A stretch of 64,000 bases of DNA. It comes from Clostridiales bacterium (lineage in GTDB: Bacteria > Bacillota > Clostridia > Peptostreptococcales > Anaerovoracaceae). The translations under genes and the position numbers were made by a program. The stretch spans positions 1 to 64,000 of the forward strand of contig SVCU01000004.1 of NCBI GenBank assembly GCA_015058215.1, read 5' to 3'. This document shows, piece after piece, positions 1-9,469 of this stretch (position 1 is its first letter; every line of letters starts with the position of its first letter). Below the pieces are notes generated by a model. It did not search any database, had not been told where the DNA came from, and saw only the letters and a list, made by a program, of their open reading frames with translations.

Positions 1-2
1 TC

Positions 3-947
3 AAGCACTTCGGCATGATCACCGAACTCTACGGCCTTCCCGGCTACCGTACTGTAGTAGACCCCAACCCCTTCGTTATGGTATTCTTCATCGCCTTCTT
101 CGGTATGATGATGGCAGACGGCATGTACGGCCTCCTGATGGCGGCTCTGGGCGTGTTCCTGCTCACCAAGAAGCCCAAAGGCATGATCAAAACCGTAGCG
201 GTCATCGCACTGGCAACCGGTATTTCCACCGCTGTCTGGGGCGTGCTCTTCGGCGGTTACTTCGGCGACCTGCCCACGGCATTCATGGCCAAGCTGGGCA
301 TCGACTTCGTCATTCCGCCTCTGGCATTCAACCCCATGGATGATCCCATGACCGCTCTGTATCTGTCCTTCGTTCTGGGCTTTATCCACCTCTTCGTGGG
401 TATGGGCCTGCAGGGCTACAGAATGATCAAGCAGGGCGATGTATGGGGGGCCATTTTCGACATCGGCTTCTGGTATCTGATCCTGGGTGGCGCAGGCCTG
501 TTCCTGATCGGTGTACAAGCCGGCCTGTATATGGCCATCGTCGGTGCTGTGGGTGTTCTGTTCACCGCTGGCCGCGCCAAGAAGAACATCTTCGGCAAGA
601 TCACCGGCGGTCTGGGCTCTCTGTACGGCATCACTTCGTATCTGTCTGACATTCTGTCCTATTCCCGTCTGATGGCTCTGGGCCTCTCCAGCGCCGTTGT
701 TGCACAGGTAGTCAACACCATGGGCAGCACCATGGGTGAGGGCGTCGTCGGCTGGATCATCTTCGTACTGGTCTTCCTGATCGGCCATGTGTTCAACCTG
801 GCCATCGGTCTCCTGGGTGCTTTCGTACACACCAGCCGTCTGCAGTACGTCGAATTCTTCGGTAAGTTCTTTGAAGGCGGAGGCCGTGCATTCAGACCTC
901 TGTTCACCAAGACCAAATATGTAAACATCATTAAGGAGGAAAATTAG
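3..947 (+). CDS. ntpI: V-type ATP synthase subunit I, C-terminal part (5' end outside window)
   Basis: The last ~314 residues of the membrane stator subunit (a-subunit family) of the V/A-type ATPase, which forms the ion half-channels against the rotor ring. The reading frame is open to the left edge, so the cytoplasmic N-terminal half is missing. The visible part is a series of hydrophobic helices. It includes the family segment FFGMMMADGMYG near its start and ILSYSRLMALG about two thirds in, whose arginine matches the essential transport arginine of eukaryotic a-subunits. Subunit K starts 2 bases after the stop, behind the GGAGG that lies within this gene's end. Confidence 0.96.
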   Translation, partial: KHFGMITELYGLPGYRTVVDPNPFVMVFFIAFFGMMMADGMYGLLMAALGVFLLTKKPKGMIKTVAVIALATGISTAVWGVLFGGYFGDLPTAFMAKLGIDFVIPPLAFNPMDDPMTALYLSFVLGFIHLFVGMGLQGYRMIKQGDVWGAIFDIGFWYLILGGAGLFLIGVQAGLYMAIVGAVGVLFTAGRAKKNIFGKITGGLGSLYGITSYLSDILSYSRLMALGLSSAVVAQVVNTMGSTMGEGVVGWIIFVLVFLIGHVFNLAIGLLGAFVHTSRLQYVEFFGKFFEGGGRAFRPLFTKTKYVNIIKEEN

Positions 948-949
948 TA

Positions 950-1420
950 ATGGAATTTCTGGGTAATATTTTCGATGGTTCTTTCCTGACTCTTCTGGGC
1001 GCAGCACTGGCTGCACTTCTGGCCGGTATCGGCAGCACCAAGGGCGTAGGTATGGCAGGTGAAGCTGCTGCCGGCGTTCTGACTGAAAACCCCGATCTGT
1101 TCGGTTCCACTCTGCTGCTGCAGGCTCTGCCCGGCACCCAGGGTATCTACGGTCTGCTGGTTGCCTTCCTGATGATGGGCAAGGTTTCCCCCGATCTCAC
1201 CGTTGCACAGGGTGGTATGTATCTGGCATCCGCTCTGCCCATCGCTCTGGTCGGTCTGGTTTCCGGTATCCATCAGGGCCGCGCTTCCGTGGCTTGCATG
1301 GGCGTGATCGCTAAGAGACCTGACCAGCTGGCAAAGAGCATGATGTATCCCGCAATGGTAGAAACCTACGCAGTGCTGGCTCTGCTGATCTCCATCCTGC
1401 TGATGAACCAGGTTGGCTAA
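950..1420 (+). CDS. ntpK: V-type ATP synthase subunit K (rotor ring)
   Basis: 156-residue proteolipid with two fused helical hairpins (four membrane helices), the usual V-type rotor subunit. The ion-binding glutamate is E138 in MVETYAVL. L60, T63 and Q64 in LPGTQG and Q109 in HQGR align, one residue off, with the sodium ligands described for Enterococcus hirae NtpK (L61, T64, Q65, Q110, E139). This suggests sodium rather than proton coupling, which is an inference. A strong AAGGAGG lies before the ATG. The gene sits between subunits I and E in the usual operon order. Confidence 0.97.
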   Translation: MEFLGNIFDGSFLTLLGAALAALLAGIGSTKGVGMAGEAAAGVLTENPDLFGSTLLLQALPGTQGIYGLLVAFLMMGKVSPDLTVAQGGMYLASALPIALVGLVSGIHQGRASVACMGVIAKRPDQLAKSMMYPAMVETYAVLALLISILLMNQVG

Positions 1421-1446
1421 AGCCACCAGGAAGGATAGGTGCTTTG

Positions 1447-2043
1447 ATGAAAGGCATGGATACGATCATTGCTAAGATCGCGGAAGAAGCCGGCCTGGAC
1501 GCAGCCAAAGTGCTGGATGAAGCCAGGGCGCAGGCTGCCGAAGTGCTGAAAGGCTACGAAGAAAAGGCATCCGCAGTCGAAGCAGGCGTGAAGGAACAGT
1601 GGGAAAAGACGGCGCAGGCTGCAGAACGCAAACTGGTGTCCGAAGCCCAGCTGGAAGGCCGCAAGGTACTGCTGGAAAAGAAGCAGCAGCTGCTGGCTCA
1701 GGCCTTCGATAAGGCTCTGGCTGAACTGCTGAACCTTCCCGAAGACAAATATATCGCCTTTATGGCAAACATGGCCGTTTCTGCCGGCGACGGAGCAGGG
1801 GAACTGATCTTCGGCGCGGAAGAAAAGGCTGCCTGGGGTGCAAAGGTGGTGAAAGCCGCCAATGCTCTCCGCAAGGAAAAGGGCATTCAGGGTGACCTGG
1901 TGCTTTCCGAAAAAACCGGCTCCGAAAAGGGCGGCATGATCATTTCCAAGGGAGATGTGGAAATCAACTGCTCCATGAACGCTTTGGTGCAGATGGAAAA
2001 GGAAACTCTGGCAGCAGAAGTTTCCAAGGTCCTGTTTGGTTAA
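1447..2043 (+). CDS. ntpE: V-type ATP synthase subunit E (peripheral stalk)
   Basis: 198-residue, charged, Ala/Glu/Lys-rich protein with a long helical N-terminal half (residues ~10-90) and a compact C-terminal domain ending in the family-like segment GGMIISKGDVEINCS. It belongs to the peripheral stalk that links the catalytic head to subunit I. I chose ATG 1447, 7 bases after a purine-rich AAGGATAGG; an in-frame TTG lies one codon upstream. The partner stalk subunit (G/H type) is not visible and may lie upstream of the window. Confidence 0.92.
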   Translation: MKGMDTIIAKIAEEAGLDAAKVLDEARAQAAEVLKGYEEKASAVEAGVKEQWEKTAQAAERKLVSEAQLEGRKVLLEKKQQLLAQAFDKALAELLNLPEDKYIAFMANMAVSAGDGAGELIFGAEEKAAWGAKVVKAANALRKEKGIQGDLVLSEKTGSEKGGMIISKGDVEINCSMNALVQMEKETLAAEVSKVLFG

Positions 2044-2076
2044 CGATAATTCTCTTATTGGAAAGGAGTGCCCCCG

Positions 2077-3087
2077 GTGAGTAAAAAGAAAAAGATCCAG
2101 GAAATGGATTATCTCTATGCCGTCGCAAGAGTGCGGGCACTGGAGAACAAACTGATCGGCACCGATGGGTATCGGCGGATGGCGGAAGCCCGCACCGAGG
2201 AGGAAGCGCTGAAGGTGCTTCTGGAAGCGGGCTATGGGGAATTCACTTCCTTCGAAAATGCCATTGCCGGCCTTCCCGCAAAGCGTGAGGAAAACTTCGC
2301 GCTGGCACGGAAGCTGGCTCCCGATCAGAATCTGGTAGACCTTTTCCTGATTCGCTATGACTATCACAATTTAAAAGCGGTGATCAAGGGTGAAGCAGCC
2401 GGGACCGAATATCGTTCCACTCTGTCCTATGCAGGCAAACTGCCTGCGGATAAGCTGGCAGACTGGGCCAAGGCCCCCGCAAACAAACCCGAAGTCGCCA
2501 TGACCCCTCTGATGATGAACGCTGCTCTGGAAGCCAGAGAAGTGCTGGCAAGAACGGGTGACCCCCGTCTTTCCGACACCGTGCTGGACAGAGCCTGCTT
2601 CAAGGAAATGCTCGCCATGGCGGAAGCCCTGGGCAGCGAATTTGCAGTGAACTACGTGAAGCTGCAGATCGACGGCATCAACCTGAAGACGGCAGTCCGC
2701 ATGAAACGCATGGGCGAAGATATGTATCTGCTGCCCCAGTACTTCATCGAAGGAGGCAAAGGTTCCGCAGCCGACCTGCGCGGCGATCTGACCCCCGAGA
2801 CCCTGGTGGCCAAGTACGACTTGTCCCCCCTGCGTCCGGCAGCCGAAGCAGGAAGCGCCGCTCTCCGCGGAGAGACCGGTGTTGCTCCTCTGGATATGGC
2901 GGTGGACAACATTCTCATGGATTACCTGAAAGCAGGGAAGTATGCAGCCTTCGGCGAAAAGGCAGTGTTCGGCTATGTGGCCGCCTGCGAAGCCGAACTG
3001 ACCGCCGTACAGACCATTCTGGCCGGTAAGATCGCAGAACTTCCTGCCGAAGCCATCCTGGAAAGGCTGAGGGATACCTATGTATAA
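2077..3087 (+). CDS. ntpC: V-type ATP synthase subunit C (central stalk to ring connector)
   Basis: 336-residue all-helical protein of the V-ATPase C/d family, a funnel that joins the central shaft to the membrane ring. The N-terminal MDYLYAVARVRALE, with a following YRRM, is typical. GAAAGGAG at 2061-2068 favours the GTG at 2077; an in-frame GTG at 2068 overlaps the ribosome site itself. The end overlaps the start of subunit F by 8 bases, consistent with translational coupling. Confidence 0.94.
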   Translation: MSKKKKIQEMDYLYAVARVRALENKLIGTDGYRRMAEARTEEEALKVLLEAGYGEFTSFENAIAGLPAKREENFALARKLAPDQNLVDLFLIRYDYHNLKAVIKGEAAGTEYRSTLSYAGKLPADKLADWAKAPANKPEVAMTPLMMNAALEAREVLARTGDPRLSDTVLDRACFKEMLAMAEALGSEFAVNYVKLQIDGINLKTAVRMKRMGEDMYLLPQYFIEGGKGSAADLRGDLTPETLVAKYDLSPLRPAAEAGSAALRGETGVAPLDMAVDNILMDYLKAGKYAAFGEKAVFGYVAACEAELTAVQTILAGKIAELPAEAILERLRDTYV

Positions 3088-3394
3088 GATCGCAGTAGTC
3101 GGGGACAGAGACAGCATCCTGTCTTTCAAGGCCATCGGCGTTGAGGCCTTCCCCGCAGAAACCGCCCCCGAGGCAGAAGCAACGCTGAAGAAACTGGCAG
3201 AAGGGGAGTACGCCGTGATCTTCCTCACGGAACAGTACGCACAGCCCCTGAAGGCCAGACTGGACGAATATGCAGAACGGGTTACTCCCGCCGTCATCCT
3301 GATCCCCGGACGGGGAGGTTCTCTCGGCATCGGCCTGGCCAATGTCAAGGAAGCCGTAGAACGGGCCGTTGGCGCCGATATTTTGGGAGAATAA
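3080..3394 (+). CDS. ntpG: V-type ATP synthase subunit F (NtpG in Enterococcus naming)
   Basis: 104-residue small central-stalk subunit. The N-terminal KIAVVGDRDSILSFKAIGVE is the hallmark of the family (Rossmann-like fold), followed by EEYAVIFLTEQY-type strands and a C-terminal GLANVKEAVERAVGADI helix. It binds the rotor shaft (subunit D) inside the A3B3 head. It starts inside the end of subunit C and lies 21 bases before subunit A. Confidence 0.95.
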   Translation: MYKIAVVGDRDSILSFKAIGVEAFPAETAPEAEATLKKLAEGEYAVIFLTEQYAQPLKARLDEYAERVTPAVILIPGRGGSLGIGLANVKEAVERAVGADILGE

Positions 3395-3415
3395 GCAGAA
3401 AGGGTAATTGAAACT

Positions 3416-5185
3416 ATGAACACCGGAAGAATCATCAAAGTCGCCGGCCCGCTGATCGTAGCGGAAGGTATGGCTGATGCCAATATGTACGACGTTGTTC
3501 ACGTTGGCAAAGAAAAGCTGGTCGGTGAAATCATCGAAATGCGCGATGGTAAAGCTTCCATTCAGGTTTATGAAGAGACTGCCGGTATCGGCGTAGGAGA
3601 CGAAGTGGTCACCACCGGTGCACCCCTGTCCGTCGAACTGGGCCCCGGCCTCATCAGCAACATCTATGACGGCATCCAGAGACCTCTGGAAGTGATCCGT
3701 CAGATGGTTGGTTCCAGCATCACCAGAGGTCTTGCCGTACCCGCCATCGATTACGACAAGAAGTGGGATTTCGTCCCCATCGTGAAGGTCGGTGACGAAG
3801 TGGTCGCAGGCGACATCATCGGTACCGTTCAGGAAACCGTAGTCGTATCCCACAAGATCCTGGTCCCCGTCGGCGTATCCGGCGTGGTCACCGAAATCAA
3901 AGCAGGCAGCTTCAACGTAAAGGAAACCGTCTGCATCGTTGAAAAAGAAGGCAAGAAGAGCGAGCTCACCATGGCGCAGAAGTGGCCTGTCCGTGTGGAA
4001 AGACCCTATGCGGAAAAGCTGCCCCCGAATGTTCCCATGGTCACCGGCCAGAGAATCATCGACACCTTCTTCCCCCTGGCAAAGGGCGGTACTGCAGCAG
4101 TCCCCGGTCCCTTCGGTTCCGGTAAGACCGTTGTACAGCATCAGCTGGCAAAGTGGTCCGACGTAGACATCGTAGTTTACGTAGGCTGCGGCGAACGCGG
4201 CAACGAAATGACCGACGTTCTGCGGGAATTCCCCGAACTGAAGGACCCCAGAACCGGCGAATCCCTGATGCAGCGTACCGTACTGATCGCCAACACCTCC
4301 GACATGCCCGTAGCTGCCCGTGAAGCATCCGTTTACACCGGTATCACCATCGCTGAATACTTCAGAGACATGGGCTACGCCGTCGCACTGATCGCAGACT
4401 CCACTTCCCGTTGGGCAGAAGCTCTCCGTGAAATGTCCGGTCGTCTGGAAGAAATGCCCGGTGAAGAAGGCTATCCCGCATACCTGACCTCCCGTCTGGC
4501 ACAGTTCTACGAAAGAGCCGGCAGCGTTGTCTGCCTGGGCAAAGAGGGCAGAGAAGGCGCTCTGTCCGCCATCGGTGCCGTATCTCCTCCGGGCGGTGAC
4601 ATTTCCGAACCCGTATCCCAGGCAACCCTGCGTATCGTAAAGGTATTCTGGGGTCTGGATTCCTCCCTGGCCTATGCCAGACACTTCCCGGCCATCAACT
4701 GGCTGAACAGCTACTCCCTGTATCAGGATCGTCTGACCCCCTGGTTTGACGAAAACATCGGCAAGAAGTTCATGGAATACCGTCAGGAAGCCATGAGCAT
4801 CCTGCAGCTGGAAAACGAACTGAACGAAATCGTTCGTCTGGTCGGTATCGATTCCCTGTCTCCCAAGGACAGACTGACCATGGAAGTGGCAAGAATGTTG
4901 CGTGAAGACTTCCTGCAGCAGAACGCATTCGTGGACACCGACGCTTACTCCTCCCTGGAAAAGCAGATGGGTCTGCTGGATGTGATCCTGCACTATCAGG
5001 ATGTGACCGGTGCCGCCATCGAACAGGGCGCACCCATGCTGGAACTCTTCGACATTCCCGCAAGAAACCGCGTTGGCCGTGCCAAGGACGTTTCCCAGGA
5101 AGAATTTGCTGCCGTATACGAAAGCATCAAGAAGGATATGGATGAGCAGATCGCTGCCATCTGTGAAAGGGAAGGTGACCTGTAA
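3416..5185 (+). CDS. ntpA: V-type ATP synthase catalytic subunit A
   Basis: 589 residues, the usual length. Beta-barrel N-terminal domain, then the non-homologous insertion typical of A subunits (about residues 115-190), then the nucleotide-binding domain with the P-loop GPFGSGKT at about residues 231-238. GCGERGNEM and the [15 protein letters not shown] segment are the expected catalytic-region motifs. It hydrolyses or makes ATP at the A/B interface. The stop overlaps the ATG of subunit B by one base (TAATG). Confidence 0.98.
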   Translation: MNTGRIIKVAGPLIVAEGMADANMYDVVHVGKEKLVGEIIEMRDGKASIQVYEETAGIGVGDEVVTTGAPLSVELGPGLISNIYDGIQRPLEVIRQMVGSSITRGLAVPAIDYDKKWDFVPIVKVGDEVVAGDIIGTVQETVVVSHKILVPVGVSGVVTEIKAGSFNVKETVCIVEKEGKKSELTMAQKWPVRVERPYAEKLPPNVPMVTGQRIIDTFFPLAKGGTAAVPGPFGSGKTVVQHQLAKWSDVDIVVYVGCGERGNEMTDVLREFPELKDPRTGESLMQRTVLIANTSDMPVAAREASVYTGITIAEYFRDMGYAVALIADSTSRWAEALREMSGRLEEMPGEEGYPAYLTSRLAQFYERAGSVVCLGKEGREGALSAIGAVSPPGGDISEPVSQATLRIVKVFWGLDSSLAYARHFPAINWLNSYSLYQDRLTPWFDENIGKKFMEYRQEAMSILQLENELNEIVRLVGIDSLSPKDRLTMEVARMLREDFLQQNAFVDTDAYSSLEKQMGLLDVILHYQDVTGAAIEQGAPMLELFDIPARNRVGRAKDVSQEEFAAVYESIKKDMDEQIAAICEREGDL

Positions 5186-6558
5186 TGATTAAAGAATACA
5201 GAACGATCAAAGAAGTTGCCGGTCCTCTGATGCTGGTATCCGACGTTTCTGACGTAACCTACAACGAACTGGGCGAAATTCAGCTGCCCAACGGCGAGAT
5301 CCGCCGCTGCCGTGTTCTGGAACTGAACGGTTCCAACGCTCTGGTACAGCTGTTCGAAAGCTCCGCAGGCATCAACCTGAGAGACTCCAAGGTCCGTTTC
5401 CTGGGTCACGGCATCGAACTGGGCGTATCTCCCGATATGCTGGGCCGCGTTTTCGACGGTCTGGGCCGTCCCATCGACGGTGGTCCCGAAATCCTGCCCG
5501 AAAAGAGAATGGACATCAACGGTCTGCCCATGAACCCCGCCGCAAGAGACTACCCCTCTGAATTCATTCAGACCGGTGTTTCTGCCATCGACGGTCTGAA
5601 CACTCTGGTAAGAGGCCAGAAGCTGCCCATCTTCTCCGGTTCCGGTCTGCCCCACGCCAACCTGGCTGCACAGATCGCCCGTCAGGCAAAGGTACTGGGT
5701 ACCGACTCCAAGTTCGCTGTAGTATTCGGCGCTGTGGGTATCACCTTCGAAGAAGCAGACTTCTTCATCTCCGACTTCAAGCGCACCGGCGCAATCGACC
5801 GTGCGGTCCTGTTCATGAACCTGGCAAACGACCCTGCCGTAGAACGTATCTCCACTCCCCGTATGGCCCTGACCGCTGCAGAATACCTGGCCTTCGACCT
5901 GGGTATGCACGTTCTGGTCATCCTGACGGACATCACCAACTACGCAGAAGCTCTTCGTGAAGTATCCGCTGCACGTAAGGAAGTACCCGGTCGTCGTGGT
6001 TATCCCGGCTACCTGTACACCGACCTTGCAACCATGTACGAAAGAGCCGGCCGTCGTCTGGATTCCGAGGGCTCCATCACCATGATCCCCATCCTGTCCA
6101 TGCCCGAAGATGACAAGACCCATCCCATCCCTGACCTGACCGGCTACATCACCGAAGGTCAGATCATCCTGTCCCGTGAACTGTACAGAAAGGGCATCAA
6201 GCCCCCCGTCGATGTACTGCCCTCCCTGTCCCGTCTGAAGGACAAGGGTACCGGTGAAGGCAAGACCAGAGAGGACCATGCAGGCACCATGAACCAGCTC
6301 TTTGCCGCTTATGCAAGAGGTAAGGACGCCAAGGAACTGATGACCATTCTGGGCGAAGCCGCACTGACCGACACCGACAAGCTGTACGCCAAGTTCGCTG
6401 ACGAATTCGAAAAGCGCTACGTTTCTCAGGGCTACGAAACCGACCGCACCATCGAGGAAACGCTGAACCTCGGCTGGGAACTGCTGTCCATCCTGCCCAA
6501 GACCGAACTGAAGCGTATCAAGCCGGAACTGATCGAAAAGTATTACCCCGGCGAATAA
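5185..6558 (+). CDS. ntpB: V-type ATP synthase subunit B
   Basis: 457-residue non-catalytic regulatory subunit. It starts [16 protein letters not shown] as the family does. The P-loop position carries [12 protein letters not shown], a degenerate sequence normal for B subunits, and [22 protein letters not shown] is the conserved segment. It alternates with A in the hexameric head. Translation is probably coupled to ntpA through the one-base overlap. Confidence 0.98.
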   Translation: MIKEYRTIKEVAGPLMLVSDVSDVTYNELGEIQLPNGEIRRCRVLELNGSNALVQLFESSAGINLRDSKVRFLGHGIELGVSPDMLGRVFDGLGRPIDGGPEILPEKRMDINGLPMNPAARDYPSEFIQTGVSAIDGLNTLVRGQKLPIFSGSGLPHANLAAQIARQAKVLGTDSKFAVVFGAVGITFEEADFFISDFKRTGAIDRAVLFMNLANDPAVERISTPRMALTAAEYLAFDLGMHVLVILTDITNYAEALREVSAARKEVPGRRGYPGYLYTDLATMYERAGRRLDSEGSITMIPILSMPEDDKTHPIPDLTGYITEGQIILSRELYRKGIKPPVDVLPSLSRLKDKGTGEGKTREDHAGTMNQLFAAYARGKDAKELMTILGEAALTDTDKLYAKFADEFEKRYVSQGYETDRTIEETLNLGWELLSILPKTELKRIKPELIEKYYPGE

Positions 6559-6573
6559 GGAGGGGAGTCACAA

Positions 6574-7224
6574 GTGGCAAGATTAGCAGTGAACCCCACC
6601 CGTATGGAGCTGACCCGCCTGAAGGCCCGTCTGAAGACGGCCTCCAGAGGTCACAAGCTCCTGAAGGATAAGCGGGACGAACTGATGAAGCAGTTCCTGG
6701 ACATTGTCCGGGAAAACAGGGCTCTTCGCCGCAAGGTGGAAGAGGCACTGCAGCGCTCCGGAAAGAGCTTTGCCGTAGCTTCCGCCATGATGAGCCCCGA
6801 ATTTCTGGAGGAAGCCCTGCTGTATCCAAAGCAGAGCGTTTCTCTGGATCTGAAGCTGAAGAACATCATGTCCGTCAACGTGCCCAAGTACGAGTTCCAC
6901 ACCAAGAGCGACAATCCCGCAGAGATCTTCTCTTACGGTTTTGCCACCACCTCCGGTGAACTGGACGATGCCGTTCTGGCACTGTCCCAGATCCTGCCGG
7001 ATCTTTTGGAACTGGCACAGATCGAAAAGTCTGTGCAGCTGCTCTCCCGCGAGATCGAAAAGACCCGCAGAAGAGTAAACGCTCTGGAATACGTCATGAT
7101 CCCCCAGCTGGAAGAAACCATCAGCTACATCACCATGAAGCTGGAAGAAAACGAACGAGGCAATACTTCCAGACTGATGAAGGTGAAGGATATGATGCTC
7201 CAGGAGGCACACGGATACAAATAG
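6574..7224 (+). CDS. ntpD: V-type ATP synthase subunit D (central shaft)
   Basis: 216-residue coiled-coil shaft protein. The N-terminal VNPTRMELTRLKARLKTA and C-terminal RRVNALEYVMIPQLEETI are diagnostic. Start is GTG 6574 behind AAGGAGGGG. It is the last recognisable ATPase subunit. The next gene follows after only 13 bases with its own AGGAG, so the permease downstream is likely co-transcribed. No terminator is visible between them. Confidence 0.97.
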   Translation: MARLAVNPTRMELTRLKARLKTASRGHKLLKDKRDELMKQFLDIVRENRALRRKVEEALQRSGKSFAVASAMMSPEFLEEALLYPKQSVSLDLKLKNIMSVNVPKYEFHTKSDNPAEIFSYGFATTSGELDDAVLALSQILPDLLELAQIEKSVQLLSREIEKTRRRVNALEYVMIPQLEETISYITMKLEENERGNTSRLMKVKDMMLQEAHGYK

Positions 7225-7237
7225 GAGTGGTTGAGTT

Positions 7238-8179
7238 ATGGTTCAGAATCTGGTTATTTCGTTTAACGCCATCTTCCCCATGTTTTTGATCATCGGGGCA
7301 GGGTACGTCATTCGGAAAATCGGGCTTCTGGACGATGTCACCACCAAGAAGGTCAATAACCTGACCTTCCGGTTCTTCCTTCCCGTATTAACGTTTTACA
7401 ACATTTACACCACGGATTCGGGCGAAGTATTTCGCCCGAATCTTGTGGTGTTTTCCGTTCTGGCCATCTTCATCGTGTTCGGGCTTCTGTGGGTGATCGT
7501 ACCCCGGTTCGAGAAAGAGGATGCCAAACGGGGCGTTATCATTCAGGCCATCTACCGCAGCAATTTCATCATTCTCGGGTCGCCCATCGCCATGGCGCTG
7601 GCCGGAGAAGGAGAGGGCGGTGTCGTGGCACTGATGATCGCATTCGTCATTCCGGTATACAATTCTCTGGCGGTGGTCTGCCTGGAATACTGGAAAGACC
7701 GTAAGGTGAGCCTGGGGAAGACCCTGAAGGGCATCGCCACCAATCCGCTGATCCTGTCGTCTCTGGCAGGGATTCTGTTCCTGCTGCTGAAGATCCAGCT
7801 GCCGGAAGTGCTGATGAGCCCCGTGCTGCAGCTGAAGAGTGTGGCCACGCCTCTGGCTCTGGTGGTCCTGGGCGCATCCCTCCATCTGGAGCAGGTAAAG
7901 GGCAACAAGCGGAATCTGATCATCGTCGTGCTGGGACGTCTGCTTCTGGTGCCGGCCGCCGTACTGCTGCCCGCAGCGGCGCTGGGCTTCCGGGGCATTG
8001 AACTCATCACGCTTCTGGGGATTTTCGCATCACCCACCGGCGTATCCAGCTTCACCATGGCCCAGCAGATGGGCGGAGATGGAGAACTGGCCGGGGAGGC
8101 TGTTGTGTTCACCTCGTTGTTTTCACTCTTTTCCATGTTTTTCTGGACGTTCCTGCTGAAACAGCTGGGAATGTTCTGA
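7238..8179 (+). CDS. AEC-family permease (auxin efflux carrier type)
   Basis: 313 residues, about ten membrane helices. The N-terminal segment FNAIFPMFLIIGAGYVIRKIG followed by a conserved FRFFLPVLTF is typical of the bacterial AEC family, which in several bacteria exports or imports organic acids such as malate. The substrate cannot be read from sequence. It is packed behind the ATPase operon. A link to organic-acid or cation flux powered by that ATPase is conceivable but only inferred. Confidence 0.88.
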   Translation: MVQNLVISFNAIFPMFLIIGAGYVIRKIGLLDDVTTKKVNNLTFRFFLPVLTFYNIYTTDSGEVFRPNLVVFSVLAIFIVFGLLWVIVPRFEKEDAKRGVIIQAIYRSNFIILGSPIAMALAGEGEGGVVALMIAFVIPVYNSLAVVCLEYWKDRKVSLGKTLKGIATNPLILSSLAGILFLLLKIQLPEVLMSPVLQLKSVATPLALVVLGASLHLEQVKGNKRNLIIVVLGRLLLVPAAVLLPAAALGFRGIELITLLGIFASPTGVSSFTMAQQMGGDGELAGEAVVFTSLFSLFSMFFWTFLLKQLGMF

Positions 8180-8209
8180 TCGTCATTACAGAAAGAAATC
8201 GGTTCCCAA

Positions 8210-9415
8210 ATGGATACGCAGTCTGCATCTTTGAAAAAACTGGCCGGCCGCTTCAATCTGCACTACGGTATTGTGCAGAGCGCTTACTGGATGGCCTACG
8301 GCTGTCTGGTGAGTTTTGCTGCGGTATTGCTGCAGGCCAAAGGCTTCGCCATCGGCTCTGTGGGCATCATCCTGGCCCTTTCCCATGTCATTTCCATCGT
8401 TCTGCAGCCCCGGGTGGCGGCGTGGATCGATCGCAATCATACAATCCGACTGAATCACGTGATCGCAGCCATTTCCGGTGCTGCGGTTTTGTGCTGTCTG
8501 CTGCTGTTTTTCTGTGAAGGCCGCGTCTGGGCCGCCGGGATCTGCTTTGTGGGGGCAGCTATGCTGCACATTACCAACCAGGCCCTGGTGAACGCTCTGG
8601 GCATGGAGACCGTGGAGAAGGGGGTTCCCATCAACTACGGTCTCTCCCGCAGCACCGGCTCCATCACCTTTGCCATTATGTTTTTCTTCATGGGAAGCCT
8701 GGTGGAGACTCTGGGGGAAGATGTGCTGATCTTCAGTTTTTCTGCCCTGGGGATCCTTCTGGTATTGTCCGTTCTTCTGTATCGTCCGCCGGTACAAAAA
8801 GACTACCGGGCCAAGGCACTGAGCAAAAACAGCGGTAACCCCGTAGAATTCTTCCGGAAATACCCGGCTTTCGGGCTGGCTCTGGTGGGTGTGGTGTGCA
8901 TGCACGCCTCCCACGCATACATCAATAATTACATGATCGCCATCGCAGAGAAATGCGGCGGCAGCAGCAGTGTCACCGGCATTTCCATCGCCATTGCGGC
9001 GCTGACGGAGCTGCCGGTACTGATCATCTTCGATCGGCTGCTGAAGAAGTGGCGGGTGGATCGCCTTCTGGCAGCCTCCGCTGTGGGCTACGGTGTCCGG
9101 GCCGCTCTGGTGCTTCTGGCAAGCACCGTTCCTATGCTGTACTTCGCCCAGTGCTTCCACATCGTAGGCTATGCGCTGTTCCTGCCGTCCATCGTGCATT
9201 TCAGCCGGGTCTCCGTGAAGAGCGAGGATCTGGTGCAGGGCCAGGCCTACGGCGGGATGGCCATCAGCATGGCCGGCATTCTGGGCAGCCTGACGGGCGG
9301 TTTCCTCATCGACGGCATCGGTGTCAACGGGATGCTGGCGGTGGCGGTGGTACTGCCGGTCATCGGTCTTTTGATCCTGCTGTACAGCCGCAAAAAGGCA
9401 CAGAGGGAAGCATAG
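8210..9415 (+). CDS. MFS transporter, first of a tandem pair
   Basis: 401 residues, twelve predicted membrane helices, of the MFS type that resembles nucleoside:proton symporters and LacY-like carriers. It shares long stretches with the next gene, including CLVSFAAVLLQAKGFA near the N-terminus, NALGMET..EKGVPINYGL, NPVEFFRKYPAFG and GGFLIDGIGVNGMLAVAVVL near the end. The two therefore arose by tandem duplication. The ribosome site is weak (AGAAAG). Substrate unknown. Confidence 0.88.
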   Translation: MDTQSASLKKLAGRFNLHYGIVQSAYWMAYGCLVSFAAVLLQAKGFAIGSVGIILALSHVISIVLQPRVAAWIDRNHTIRLNHVIAAISGAAVLCCLLLFFCEGRVWAAGICFVGAAMLHITNQALVNALGMETVEKGVPINYGLSRSTGSITFAIMFFFMGSLVETLGEDVLIFSFSALGILLVLSVLLYRPPVQKDYRAKALSKNSGNPVEFFRKYPAFGLALVGVVCMHASHAYINNYMIAIAEKCGGSSSVTGISIAIAALTELPVLIIFDRLLKKWRVDRLLAASAVGYGVRAALVLLASTVPMLYFAQCFHIVGYALFLPSIVHFSRVSVKSEDLVQGQAYGGMAISMAGILGSLTGGFLIDGIGVNGMLAVAVVLPVIGLLILLYSRKKAQREA

Positions 9416-9469
9416 AACGCATGCGCGGAAAGCGCGGAAAAGAAAGGGTAACGAGAGAAGAGAACTGTC

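Noticed and set aside
2915..4993. 692-codon - strand frame opposite ntpA, and a similar one at 4996-6279
   Set aside because: Antisense shadow of the well-identified ATPase subunits; no motifs.
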